Shown: positions 35,281-46,603, counted from the stretch's first letter. The stretch: 64,000 nucleotides of DNA from Rhizoclosmatium globosum (GCA_002104985.1 MCGO01000010.1:620001-684000); one strand, 5' to 3'. The notes: generated from the sequence alone by a model not told the origin. A program made the numbers and translations.

Positions 35281-37740
35281 TTAAGCTTTGCATGGGGTAC
35301 CGTCATCCTTCTCAGTCAGACCTTGAGCCAAGTAGAAGGAACAGTCGTACTCATCGTAGGAAGCACCTGGGTAACAGTAATAATCCATCTTAATCTTGAC
35401 ACCATCGGCGTTGGGGTTAAGAGCCCAGATAGGGAAAGCAACGTTGGCAAATCCGAGCAAGGAAACCATGAGAGAAACGAATCCGGCGCTTCCATCGAAA
35501 GCAGCTCCCATAACGTACAGGTACTTCTGGTAGAACTCCCTGTTCTTGATAAACAAGTACTGAGAAACGAAAGCGAGGACAAGTGGGACAACGATGAAGA
35601 CTTGTGGGTAACCAGCTGAACCGATAGAGAAGAAGATGGAGAAGTTGAGCATGTGCCAGTACTTGGACTTGTAGATGTACTTGTTGGCCAACCATGGCAA
35701 GAATGGAGCAACAGCACCAATCAAGAAACACCACAAGAGACCTTCGTAGAGTGATCCGATACCGAAGAAACGCTGAGGTCCGATAGCTCCCCAAATTCCT
35801 CCGGCAGAGTAGAAAGTCTGGTATCCGTTGTATCTCCACTCTGGCTTAGTGAGCAAGGACTTGTTCTGGAACATCATGAAGTAGGAAGCGGCGGTGGCAA
35901 CAATCGCGTTACAGAAAGTTCCCCAGAACTGAGCGAAAACCATGGCATATGGTGGAATGTGGAGGTACTGACCAAGCTTCAAATCAGCAGTCAAGGCAAG
36001 AGCTTGAATCAAGTTGTTGGTTCCCCAAGACTTGAAGGCCATGACGGCAACAGTCTGTCCTGGAATCATGAGACCGATAACAAACTCAGTCAAGACGTTC
36101 AAGTATAAGGAGAAACCGGTGATAGCTGGAACGATTCCGAATGGCAAGATACAAATGGCAACCAAGAAGATGTTGAAGAAGATGGCCCACCATGGCATGT
36201 TGAATGGAGTGAAGATGGAGACCAAAAGAGCGGCGACGGTGACAACAGCCAGGAAGGCAAGGTAAGCCCAGTCTGGAACATCTGGGTAAGCTTCCATCAT
36301 CTTGACGTGCTTGTCGAGGGAATCGACTTCGTCACGGACTTGGCGGAAAGCATTCATGGCTTGACGGTAGATATCCTTTCCGTACCAGAGGGCGACGTGG
36401 GAGATGGCAGCAGTGATGGACAAGAAAGAGCAACCGTACACAAGGGCGAAGAAGGAGGTAATGTAGACTGGGGCGACATCGTTGTAGGCAGTGACATTCA
36501 AGTCGTAATTCTTGGTCTTGTCGAAGAAGAATCTTGGGGAAACACGGGAACCTTGCTTCTTGGTTCCGTTCTTGGCACCAACAAACAAGTGAGGAGTGTT
36601 GAGCAATGGGACACCGTTGTAAGGGTCTTCAGTAATCTTCTCGTTCAAGCCCCAGACATCGTTCAAGTACATGACAGGAGCGAGGATCCATTGGAAGAAA
36701 TAATACCACTCAATTGAACCATCAAAGCCCAGAACGGAGAAGTGAAAACGTATGATCCGATGTAAGTCCAGTCGAAGGTGAGTCCGAAAAGACCAATACC
36801 GTTGCTACAGCAAATAAACGTTAATTTCAGCCTTGTAAAAATTGAAGTAAAACTTACTAAACAGATCCAGCAACGGTATTGAACTTGGTCAAAACACCTG
36901 GACCAGCGTTACCACGACCACCAATCAAGCAAGAGAGGGCAACAGCCTGAAGAACTGGAGCCATGAAGGAAGGAACCCAAGCCCAAATACCCATTCCAAT
37001 GAAAGCGAGCCAGAAGAACTTGAAACGAGACATGGTGTAACGGTTTCCAACAACCTCTCCAGACTCAACCTTGTGGAAAGAAGTGAACAAAGCAATCGTA
37101 GACATAGTAGATGGCCACCACATTGCAGTTGGACGGACCAAGAAACGACGGGTAAGACCAGAGAGACCATAACCCAAGAACTGAGTGACAAACACAAACG
37201 ACAGAGACTGGAAGAAGGTGATATCAGTGTTACCCATCAAGTCAGGCATGATCTGGGCGACAACGTTGTCGATTCCGTAAGGGACACCTCCACAGGAAGC
37301 CATAATGTAGATACAGACGTGTTCCTTCAAAGAGAATGGTCCTGGGTTCAACACTGGGATGGACTTTGGCAAGACTGCAGCCAAGAAGAGACCCATTGGG
37401 TATGAGAGGATCAAAGCAATGTTGGCTCCGACGGTGAAAGCCGCGGTACGGAAGGAGAGGGAGGTGTTGGCGAATGAGAGGATGACGACCCAGAAGGTTC
37501 CGAGCAGGACGCTGCGGAAGGTGAATGCAGGAGTAGAAGGGTCGTCGGTTTGTGGAACGATGAAGTCGCTGGATGTAATGATAAGTACAACAGCTAAGGA
37601 ATGTAAGTGACAACGTACATTCTTTCCTCGACCTCCTTGATATCATCGACTTCGACATCATCCTCCAGCTCTGGGTGAGCGTGCTTGAGGTCCTCAATCT
37701 GCTGGTTCTTCTCCGCAGCAATCTGATCCGTAGTAGTCAT
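35281..37740 (-). CDS. OPT family oligopeptide transporter
   Basis: Proton-coupled uptake of small peptides at the plasma membrane. Acidic N-terminus MTTTDQIAAEKNQQIEDLKHAHPELEDDVEVDDIKEVEER, an intron near 37570-37617, then FIVPQTDDPSTPAFTFRSVLLGTFW (typical OPT start of the membrane part). About 14-16 helices follow with family blocks SLKEHVCIYIMASCGG, LTRRFLVRPTAMWWPSTM, FGIVPAITGFSLYLNVLTEFVIGLMIPGQTVAVMAFKSWG, GTFCNAIVATAASYFMM, and ending YYCYPGASYDEYDCSFY. An intron lies near 36805-36858. A break near 36737 is repaired by TTT to TTTT, giving SPFWAFDGSIEWYYFFQW. The 3' half (35281-36672) is a single clean exon. The next gene upstream lies about 850 bp away. Confidence 0.92.
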
Positions 37741-38586
37741 TTCGATGCTTTTTTTGGAAGGGATGCTGAGGAGAAGGGTTCTTTTTATGGCCTTGATGAG
37801 GTGGCGTTCCAAAAACAGATGATATTGGGTGGCACTCCAATAATTGGTGAAAATTTTGATTAAATAGCGAAAATTATCGGCCAGCACTGCCTCACTCGTG
37901 CCTCCGCCACTCAATACTCTCAGCCCAAGGGACGCAATCTGCCTATGTAATTAGCTATCGGCCAGATACTGTTGTAGAATGGCTTTCGAAGTTGGGTTAC
38001 AGGTTCTTCGTGATGTATCTCGTATCAAGACACATTCAAAAAACATGAAACAGAATTTCAGTGGCTAAGGTTCGAAGACATCATTTGCAAGCCTCCACGC
38101 CACCTGTTATCACAACTATCCTGCGATCTTCTCTGCCGTTAATTAGAGCAACGCTTTCGTCTTTGCATTTAGTATTTGTCATTTAATCTGCTATGGATTA
38201 CCATCCATTCGTTTCAACCATTCTACACATTCATTTTTATGTTGTTGTCGATATCTACGCCACGGCCGCCACCTTCTAATATAAATAAACCATTTTTCAT
38301 TTTGGTATCATAAACTAATTATGTATATAATATGTTGTAAATCCGAGATTCGATATCCTGAATGAGATACATTTATCCTATAGTTATACTCTCTTTTACT
38401 TCCAAACTCATGTACCCACACATTGTACTCAGTACTTTCTGCAGTTATGCACTCGCTTAATAAATACACTAAAACCAACGGCTCGTGCATCGAAAGTTTT
38501 GAACATTGGAACATTCCTCAAAAACATCATCTTAACACATAAAATTGAAGTTTACTGCACATTACTCAGTAGCAAGAAAAGGAAAC
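37741..38586. promoter_or_regulatory. OPT upstream / thioredoxin downstream intergenic region
   Basis: No gene is seen in these 846 bp. The part next to OPT carries the direct repeat TATCGGCCAG at 37875-37884 and 37956-37965. The part next to thioredoxin is AT-rich with ATAAATAAAC near 38280 but no clear coding motif. Regulatory function is only suspected. Confidence 0.4.
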
Positions 38587-39167
38587 TCAAGCAGTCGTAG
38601 CAGCACCTCCAACAAACCCTTCCAAAAGCCCTTCCAACTTTGCAATGTTTGTTCCAATCACTATACATACATGTCAGAAATCCCCTCTATTAACATTATT
38701 ATTTTTTTACCTTCACCCTTCTGCACGCCGGCCTCGTAAACACGGAACGTCGGCATAGACCGGATCGTTTCGACTTCCGGGAGATTCTCGAGCTCGTCGA
38801 TTTCGACTTTGATGAATGTTGCTGTTGGGTACTTTTCAGCGAGTTCGGCGTACCTGAATTTGTAGTGTTCAGTGAGATTTGGTTCGGGTTTTTGGGGGCT
38901 GAGGTGAGTTGACTTACTTTGGGGCGACCATCTTGCAGGGGCCACACCATTCGGCTGTGCGGGATATCAAGTTAGTGGAGGTCATGATCCAGAGGTTGTG
39001 GAAGGATGAACTCGAGGGGACTTACCCCAAAAGTCTACAACTGTGATGGATGGCTTGTTGATTGCTTCAGTGAACTGAGGGGTGGTACACGTTTAGCATG
39101 GACAACCTGTTAAAGTTTTGGAGATGTGCCGTACCTGGTCAGGGGTCTTGATTGCAGTGACGGACAT
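38587..39167 (-). CDS. TRX: Thioredoxin
   Basis: Small disulfide reductase. Five exons separated by four short introns give MSVTAIKTPDQ, FTEAINKPSITVVDFW, AEWCGPCKMVAPK, YAELAEKYPTATFIKVEIDELENLPEVETIRSMPTFRVYEAG, and VIGTNIAKLEGLLEGFVGGAATTA. The redox motif WCGPC, the buried Asp (VVDFW) and cis-Pro (SMPTF) are all present; length about 110 residues is normal for thioredoxin. All introns are GT-AG and in phase. It closely matches the N-terminal domain of the fusion at 29669-31355 and sits directly downstream of the solo UBA-UBX gene on the same strand. Confidence 0.9.
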
Positions 39168-39369
39168 GGTGTTGTTTGGGAAGTTTGTTTTCTTGGACGG
39201 TCACGCATGGGATGATTATGCAATTTCAAATCGCCACCAATAACGGAACTTTCGGAACATTATTAAATACCTAAGGAGGAAGAAAGAAAGAGAGAGAATG
39301 CGTATGATATTTTCATGAACTTAACCCCAAGTTTGATATGAATACAGACAGATGAAAGTAAAAAACAGA

Positions 39370-40526
39370 TTACAACACAGCAAGAGCAGCACTTGGCGCC
39401 AAACCCAAGTCTTTCAAGGATACCGCACTTTCATCCAACACTTTTCTTGGGAACGTGGTGGCAAGCTTGAAAGTTCCAGGCGCAGCTCCAGTTTGTTCAG
39501 CAACGAATGCGTACACGGTAGACAGAGAATCAGAAGATTTAAATGTGTGAGTGAGTGGAGGACCGGAAGGCAGACGAAGCTATTCAGATGATACGATAAA
39601 GGGTTTGGGGTTTATGGGTTTATGAAGGGAAATCAAGAAAATCCAACACACACCTGAATTCTGGCTTCAGCGTATTCCTTTGGTCCAGCCGCAGAAGCAG
39701 CAGCAGCAGCAGGAACAGGCGCAGCAGCGGCAGCAACGGGAGCAACAGAAATTCCTTGTCTCTCCAACTTTTCCTTCTCAAGACGCGCGGCACGGTCTTT
39801 ACGGTCCAATTCAATTTGAGCCTTAATTTTAGCTTTCGCAATACGGTCTTCCTCCTTCTCCTTCTTTTTAGCAGCAAGGGCTTTCGCCATTTCTAGTTCG
39901 AGCATTTTCTCCTTCATTTCAACCATTTCCTTCCCGGTAGTACGGCGGACCTGGAAGGAAGTAGAGTCAGTAGAGTTGAAGTGAAAAGGGATTCTGAGGA
40001 AAGACAGGATACCTTCTCTTTCGCCTTATTCTCCTCAATCTCAGCCAAACGCTTTTCCTCCTTCTTCTCTGCCATTTTCATCTTGAGTTGTTCGAGCTTC
40101 GCCTTCTTTTCCTCCTCAGTCAATGGCTTGATGACCTGAGTTGATTCTGAGAAGTTCTGGTGGCCCGACTTGACAGCATGGAATTCAGCGGCGGCGGCAT
40201 CACGCAGCAAACGGCCACAGTCATCGCATTTCAAGGAAGCAGCGGTTGCTTCGGCCTCGGTGATTCCGGCATCGAGGTCTGTGGTTGTGTCGGTTGAAGA
40301 CGTTGAAGTTGTGTCTGGTTGGAGTGGGTCGTCTGCGTGTGCAAAGAGCCTTTCGTTGTTTTGGTGGGTTATTAATAATAAGAGAGAAATAAGAGAAAGA
40401 AGAGCGAGTGACAAACCAGTCCATTGCTGCTTGAAGCCCGGCGTTGTTTGTTGCCTTCAGAGCCGCTGTCACTCGCGCATCTTCAAAACCCATTTCAATT
40501 AGTTGTTGCCGGTCGGAGGGTGCCAT
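39370..40526 (-). CDS. UBA-UBX protein (UBXN1/SAKS1-like)
   Basis: Cdc48/p97 cofactor type: N-terminal UBA (RQQLIEMGFEDARVTAALKATNNAGLQAAMDW|LFA, bar marks an intron), a CxxC..H..H motif (KCDDCGRLLRDAAAAEFHAVKSGH), a charged coiled coil (KAKLEQLKMKMAEKKEEKRLAEIEENKAKEK), an Ala-rich linker and a C-terminal UBX (LPSGPPLTHTFKSSDSLSTVYAFVAEQTG; FKLATTFPRKVLD). Introns near 39580-39653, 39952-40010 and 40349-40418. No frame defects are seen, so it serves as a reference for the defective-looking fusion paralogue. It probably links ubiquitinated proteins to Cdc48. It shares about 144 nearly identical bases with the fusion gene. Confidence 0.88.
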
Positions 40527-41357
40527 TGAGTGCGATGTGCTTTGGTGTAGTGTGGTTAGAGGGTGGGTGGGTTGGTTTTGGAACCTCTTTTGCTTGGATT
40601 TGTTTTGTTTTGTTTTGAAGGGACGATATAAACAAGGATCATACTATGTATATCACAAAAGAAGAACATTAGCAAAGGTGGTTAAGCTGAGGTTAAGCCA
40701 AAACAACACACTTACGACTGTACGTTGTCATCGACACTCCTGCCCTTGCCAAAGCAGATGGACGTTAATTCGGAGTGTAAAGTGGGTTTTCACTGCAAGC
40801 AGTGAGGTAAAAGCGAACAAAGGAGCATTCAACCCTTTCTATCACCAACGCTGCCGTACTTGGGGCGGCCTATTCAAAGTTGTCAATTTATCAATCAGCC
40901 TTGCAAAGATCGTCTCACATTCATTTTGTGACGCTGGTTCAAAGATTGCGGGTGGTTGCTTGAAACAAATGGGAAGACCTTTAGTGAAGAAGTGACTTTG
41001 GTGACAACTGGAGGAAGGCAGCTGCAATAGCTGGCCCTTCCTCACCTCCAATTTGGAGGATTTGATTCTGGAGAATATGCATTTAGCCGTATTTATCCTA
41101 CTTTGATCTTGAACCAGAATAAACACGTGAGTTTCGCTCTGCCCCTTCCTTTCCATCTCCATGTGTATTTTTGTGGATTAATGACTGAATAATTTAAATG
41201 CGAAAGAAAAAATAAGTTTCTTCATTTTGGAACAACACCGTAAAGAGAAAGAGAAAGAGAGAAATGGAATTATTATCTTCTTCTGCATCAAGTGACAATT
41301 TCCCCTTTCTTTCTTCTATTACATTTTTCTCTGTTTCTCGGTTTCTGTTTCAAAGAA
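40527..41357. other. Divergent intergenic region
   Basis: 831 bp between the UBA-UBX gene (minus) and the chitinase (plus). The open frames here have no recognisable motif, repeat or biased composition. Probably carries both promoters; a pyrimidine-rich tract precedes the chitinase ATG at 41290-41345. Confidence 0.5.
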
Positions 41358-43130
41358 ATGGCTTACGAAGAGATCCCACTTGACAAGGCGCCAGTCGTTG
41401 AGGATGCCACTGTCAAGGCATCAAGCAACAAGAAGAAGATCATTATCGCTGCCTCTGTGATCCTTGTCATTGCCATTGCGGGAGGACTTGCGGGCTACTT
41501 TGTCTCAAAGAACAACAACTCCTCCTCCAACTCATCCAACTCATCCAACCCTTCGAACCCTTCTCCAACTACAACTCCAACTGGTCCTGTTGGAAAGAAG
41601 AAGTTGATTGGATACTGGGGCCAGGTACGAGTGCCCCAACAAACTGTCTCCCAATTTGCTGATTCGATCCCTCAACTGTCTCCCATCTCCACCCTAACTG
41701 CTCCACCAACTAACTCACCCCTCCACACACCAGAACGCTGCCAATAACCAACTTGATATCGTCAAGGGTTACGGCGGTCGTGCTCTCAACCCTGCCCTCG
41801 ACCAAAACACTCTCGACTACTACTGTAACTTGAACTACTACGACACAATCAACTTGTCCTTCTTGACTGAATTCGGTGGCGGTGACAACCACTTCACTAT
41901 CAACTTTGCAAACTTGGGTTTGTACAAGTGGGATGGAAAGGTGCAGACCAGTGGTTATGACTCTATGAACAAGGTAAAAACTCGAAATACATGTGTCTCA
42001 ATACGATTGAGTGTACCATCATCATTGGAAGGAGGGAACTATCAACGGATTGAAATGAAGTCAATCATTTCAAATCATTCTGATGTTGGATTCAATCTCT
42101 GTCCTGTCGCACTTAATTCTTCCAAACTTTGACTCATACTTATATGATTAGGTTGGTGTCTCCATCAAGAAGTGTCAAGCTCTTGGAATCAAGGTTCTCA
42201 TCTCTCTCGGAGGTGACAAGGTCTCAAACTACTCTTTCGCCGCCGGTGACGGTAAAAAATACGCCAACTTGTTCTACAATGCTTTCTTGGGTGGAAACAC
42301 CGACCCAACCGCTCCAAAGCCTTTCGGTGCTGACGTCACCCTCGATGGTATCGAGTTGGATATCGAAAAGAACCCAACTGACGTCGTCCCTGCCATTCCA
42401 AATGCGAATCCAAGTGGTTGGACTTCCGAAATGGTTATCTTTGTGCAGACTTTGAAGCAATTGAAGCCAACTGCTCTGCTTGCTGGTAACTATTTTCGCT
42501 TGCATACTCAATACTTATCCCAATCAAATAGCCGTCCCACAATGCTCCCTCGCAGTTCCAGGCTACCTTGGCAAAGACCGTAACATGGGTGACCTCCTCG
42601 CCCAAACCCCTTCCTCCTTCGACTACATCATCGTCCAATACTACAACAACATCGAATGCACATACCCATTCGGCTTCAACTACAACAAGTGGAAGACATT
42701 GTACCCAGGCCAAATCTACCTCGGTCTTCCAGGTGGCTGGCTCTCCGCCATCAGCGGTGGTTTCCTCGAGCCAAACTCTTTGCAAGCCGTGTACGACATG
42801 GTCAAGTACGATTCGCAATTCGCTGGTGTCTCTGTGTACGATGTCAGTTCCTCGAACCCTCCAGGGCTTGATGCGGATGCGGTGAACTACGCTAACCCAC
42901 CAGAGTCACATTACTCTGAGACTTTGTATAAGCTTGTTCAAGGGCAGACTGTTGGTTCTGGAATGCCGGCTTCTTCAGTTGCTTTGGTGGAGACGGACTT
43001 TGCGTACCGTTGTGGAGGTACTTGGGTTTACGCTAATGCTACTTGTTCCAACAAGGTTTGTTACCCATACCAGTCAGTTACTGGGTGTGGAGCTACTGAG
43101 CAGTGTTTCCGTTTTATTGCAAAGTGTTGA
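41358..43130 (+). CDS. Membrane-anchored GH18 chitinase (class III type)
   Basis: Cell-wall chitin hydrolase or remodelling enzyme. Short N-terminal cytoplasmic tail (MAYEEIPLDKAPVVEDATVKASSNKKK), one signal-anchor helix (IIIAASVILVIAIAGGLAGYFV), a Ser/Asn/Pro-rich extracellular stalk, then the GH18 barrel: KKLIGYWGQ, a short intron, DTINLSFLTEF, VLISLGGDK, DGIELDIE at the catalytic strand and DYIIVQYYNN. The terminal catalytic Glu is present, but the middle Asp of DxxDxDxE is Glu. The C-terminal region is Cys-containing (YRCGGTWVYANATCSNKVCYPY), perhaps carbohydrate binding. Introns near 41624-41732, 41974-42150 and 42486-42532. No frame defects. Confidence 0.87.
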
Positions 43131-43220
43131 AATGGATGTAGTTGAGTTTGTCTCGTCTGCTTCTTCTCTTTCATTTTAAGAATAAATTTAGATAGTTATA
43201 CGTATCAGTTTCTATCTTTT

Positions 43221-43225
<5 letters not shown>

Positions 43226-43269
<44 letters not shown>
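43226..43269 (+). repeat. (CT)n microsatellite
   Basis: About 22 uninterrupted TC units directly downstream of the chitinase stop and upstream (3') of the convergent 7TM gene. Length is likely polymorphic. Confidence 0.95.
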
Positions 43270-43270
<1 letters not shown>

Positions 43271-43311
43271 ATGACTTTGGACAGAACTTCCAATGGCACT
43301 GCTTTGAAAAT

Positions 43312-44226
43312 CTACCCACGTCTATCTTGAATATCATTCGTGGAGCTTTGGTCCAATCCAGTCGTAATTCTCGCAGTTACTATCCGTTCTCGCCTTTCAC
43401 TCTCTTCTTTCACTTGCTCCTTCAACAACGAATACTTCATTGCCAGCTGAATCAACAAATACACCAACGGGCCTAAATCATATATCCTCAGCACAATATC
43501 CATTCTTATCTCTCCTTCACTTTCAGGCACAGAAACGGTGACACTCCAAAAGAAATACAGGTCAACCGATGTTAACCATACAACAAGAACTACACACGAT
43601 GCAATTCCAAACCGTGACAAGATCCGCAATTTTTGAACTTGAATGACATTTTCATCCACAATCCGAAGATAATACATGTATATTCCCATCGTACTCGTCT
43701 CAAACGCAATCATACAGACATTCATCACGATTGAAAACGCGTTTTGGCCGGTTGTGAATTCAACCTGATATGAATGGAAAGCCCCAAGGAATAAAGAGAG
43801 GTATCGAAGTATACCATAGATTAACCGAATGGACTCTGCAATTATAAACAGGATCACAAAAGCTGCGAGAAACGGCTGCGACAGAGGGAATATAGCCTGA
43901 GACACGGGGAGGACACGTTTATACGCGTATATTACAAGTGATATCTCGACTAGAGTGTATGACACTGCAATCATTGTGTTTTCAATCACTAACAATGTTG
44001 CATCTGTTTGGTTTCCGACAGTGAAACTGAATACCATAGCTGACAAATTAAATGTCAGGATCGCGAGGAGGAGGACGTTGACTGATGTAAAAATTGTGGT
44101 TTTGCTCTTCGTGGTTTTAGATTGCTTGGAAACAAGGAAGAAGAGGATGGCAAGAATTAGAATGGAGGTTGAAATTGTGATCCATAAGTCTTGAAGCTCG
44201 ATTTCATTGTAAACACTGGTGTACAT
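43312..44226 (-). CDS. Seven-helix membrane protein, cluster 1 copy 1
   Basis: Single-exon protein of 304 residues with seven evident hydrophobic helices: LWITISTSILILAILFFLV, VNVLLLAILTFNLSAMVFSF, MIAVSYTLVEISLVIYAY, LAAFVILFIIAESIRLIYGIL, FSIVMNVCMIAFETSTMGIYMYYL, GIASCVVLVVWLTSVDLYFF and YDLGPLVYLLIQLAMKY. The N-terminus is short and the C-terminal tail is charged, as in GPCR-like receptors. I do not recognise a known GPCR class signature. It is about half identical in appearance to the adjacent 44433-45467 gene (NEIE.QDLWIT; LRILSRFGIAS; LRIYDLGPLVYLLIQLAMKY). No frame defects. Confidence 0.75.
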   Translation of the reverse strand: MYTSVYNEIELQDLWITISTSILILAILFFLVSKQSKTTKSKTTIFTSVNVLLLAILTFNLSAMVFSFTVGNQTDATLLVIENTMIAVSYTLVEISLVIYAYKRVLPVSQAIFPLSQPFLAAFVILFIIAESIRLIYGILRYLSLFLGAFHSYQVEFTTGQNAFSIVMNVCMIAFETSTMGIYMYYLRIVDENVIQVQKLRILSRFGIASCVVLVVWLTSVDLYFFWSVTVSVPESEGEIRMDIVLRIYDLGPLVYLLIQLAMKYSLLKEQVKEESERRERIVTARITTGLDQSSTNDIQDRRG

Positions 44227-44432
44227 GAAAGCCTAATGTTTGGCGCGGCTGGTTTTACTATGCTGGAAAGTAAGCCATTGTCTCCTTTGTTTTCCCTCCA
44301 CTTTTTTCCATCCTATTATTATGATAAATTTCAGCAATTTCGTATATACAAGTTATCTCGCATTTATGGACTCTTTTGTGTTATTCGGTCTCCTCCTACT
44401 TCTTGGACTCGTCTTTGCAAACATTTTTGGCT

Positions 44433-45467
44433 TTATTGATCCGTTTGTTTCGATTCATGAGATGGTATCAACGACCCATCCCTAATACTGTCTTGTATAT
44501 CATTCTTGGAGCCTTGATTGAATCCAGTCGTGATTTTCGCGGTCGCTATCCGTTCTCGTCTCTCGTTGTCGTTGTTTTCTTCTTCCCTCAACAACCAATA
44601 CTTCATCGCCAACTGAATCAATAAATACACCAGTGGGCCCAAATCATATATCCTCAGCACAATATCTATTCCCAATTCCCCAACACGCACTGGTGGAGAC
44701 GTTGCAACACTCCAAGAGTAAAATAAGTCAATGGATGTGAGCCAAACAAGAACAACGACAGACGATGCAATACCAAACCGCGACAATATTCGCAATTTCT
44801 GTACCTCCAAACCGCTATTATTCATGATTCGGAGATAATGGATATATATTCCTGTGACACACATCTCAAACGTGATCATACAAATGTTCAAGGTGATTAC
44901 AAGAGCGTCTCTGGCAATCGTGAATACGGATTCATATGATATTAAAATTCCGTGGAAAACAGCGAGGAATCGAAGTGTGCTGCAGATTAATCGAATTAAC
45001 TCGGCAACTGCAAACAGGATTACAAAGCCCGATAGGAGGGGCAGGGAAGCAGGGAAAATAACTTGAGACACTGGAAGAACGCGTTTCCAAGCATACATTA
45101 CAAGTGATACGTCGACTAAAATATAGCAGGCTGCAATGACTGTGTTTCCAACAACTGCCGGTGTTGGAGCTGTTTCGTTTTCCAGAGTAAGGCTGAATAC
45201 CATTGCCACCAAGTTAAACGTTAGAATAGCGAATAGTAGGATGCTGATTGAGGTGAAGATTGGGCTTTGGCCTTTTGCGATTGTTGATTGTTTGAGAATC
45301 AGCCGGAACAGAATGATGAGAATAAGAATGGAGACTGATACGGTGATCCATAAATCTTGAAATTCTATTTCGTTGAATGCGTTGGTGTACATGCCGTCGT
45401 GAGGCTCAGGAGAGTCTTTTGTGTTGCGCAGAAAAAATGGCCATTTCATTGTTTGTATTGTTTCCAA
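44433..45467 (-). CDS. Seven-helix membrane protein, cluster 1 copy 2
   Basis: Tandem paralogue of the previous gene, 344 residues, single exon. Helices include LWITVSVSILILIILFRLIL, SILLFAILTFNLVAMVFSL, LLSGFVILFAVAELIRLICS, GIASSVVVLVWLTSIDLFYSW and YDLGPLVYLLIQLAMKYW. ATG 45467 gives an extra N-terminal METIQTMKWPFFLRNTKDSPEPHDG; an internal Met (MYTNAFNEIE) matches the start of the paralogue, so the true start may be there. The tail carries many charged residues and a repeated ITTGFNQGSKNDIQD block also present in copy 1 (ITTGLDQSSTNDIQD). Confidence 0.75.
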   Translation of the reverse strand: METIQTMKWPFFLRNTKDSPEPHDGMYTNAFNEIEFQDLWITVSVSILILIILFRLILKQSTIAKGQSPIFTSISILLFAILTFNLVAMVFSLTLENETAPTPAVVGNTVIAACYILVDVSLVMYAWKRVLPVSQVIFPASLPLLSGFVILFAVAELIRLICSTLRFLAVFHGILISYESVFTIARDALVITLNICMITFEMCVTGIYIHYLRIMNNSGLEVQKLRILSRFGIASSVVVLVWLTSIDLFYSWSVATSPPVRVGELGIDIVLRIYDLGPLVYLLIQLAMKYWLLREEENNDNERRERIATAKITTGFNQGSKNDIQDSIRDGSLIPSHESKQTDQ

Positions 45468-45590
45468 ACAATCTATTCATTTTTTCTCATTATTCAGTTT
45501 AAGCAACGTTTCCAAAATGCAATGTTTAATAAGAGCTAATAATCAAAGCATGCCGTCTTTTTTTCCACTAAATAAATCGTCCACCAAAGA

Positions 45591-46603
45591 ATGAAAACCA
45601 AATCAAACATTACCTGGGGTCGCTTCCTCACTGTATTTCTCACCGGTTCCGCTGTCACATACTTCTGCCTTGTCGGCGTCCCTCCACTTTCCAAACACGT
45701 CACAAAGTCATCAAAAGCATCCCTCCCCAAATTCGAAGAATGCTGTCCAAAGGGCCAATCCGTCAACTTCACGTCCCAAGACCCAGCCTTCTCCATGTGC
45801 TTGTACCCATGGGACCAAGACATGCATATTTCAAACTCTGTGTACAGGAGCGGCGGGAATGCAGATGTTACGTTTGAGAGTCCCGTCCGTAAATGGATTC
45901 TCGAGACGTTGGCAAAGAATACAGACCATAATGCTGTAGTATTGGATATTGGCGCGAATATTGGGTTGCATGCGTTGTTTTTTGGGAACGCTGGGTACAA
46001 GACTCATGTGTTTGAGCCTGTCAAATCGAATTTTAAGCTTTTGCAGTGTTCCTCGGTAAGACATTCTTAAGTGTATCATATGCTGCAATATGACTTATTT
46101 ACTGCCTATCGTAGGGATCAAATGAAGTTCTTGCGAAGAATATGGTTCTCAACAATATCGCGCTCGGAACTGTTGCCGGCCACACGTGTATTTTAGTACA
46201 GCAGGGAAACTTCGGGTCTGGTCAGCTGGGAAGTGGAACTCAGTGTGACCCTGAGAACCTTGTTGAAGTGCAACGTTTGGACGAGTACTTGATCAAACAC
46301 AAAATCAGACCATATCTCATCAAGATTGATGTGGAAGGCTTTGAGTTGAAAGCTCTCAAGCCAGCGAAGGAATTGTTCAAGAAACACCCGCCAGCTTTTA
46401 TTTACACGGAATTTGCCCCTGGAAACTTGCGCGGAACTGGAGAAGACCCAGCAGCTTATTTGGACTTTTTCTACGATCTGGGTTACAGCTTGCACTGGTG
46501 GCGTCACGACAAGCCTGTCTTGAAAGGCGATGATAAGTATAAAGCTTTGGTGAATGGAGGATTAGAGGATATTCACTTTTACCAGCCAAAGGCAAAGTTG
46601 TAA
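45591..46603 (+). CDS. FkbM-family methyltransferase, membrane anchored
   Basis: Short cytoplasmic N-terminus and a signal-anchor helix (FLTVFLTGSAVTYFCLVGVP), then an SAM-dependent methyltransferase of the FkbM type: VVLDIGANIGLHALFFG (motif I), THVFEPVKSNFKLLQ (acidic motif II region), intron 46056-46113 (GTAAGA..GTAG), then IKIDVEGFELKALKPA and FIYTEFAPGNL. FkbM enzymes usually methylate sugar or polyketide hydroxyls; the anchor suggests a Golgi or ER lumen substrate, perhaps a glycan, which is inferred. No frame defects. Divergent from the 7TM cluster by about 120 bp. Confidence 0.82.
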
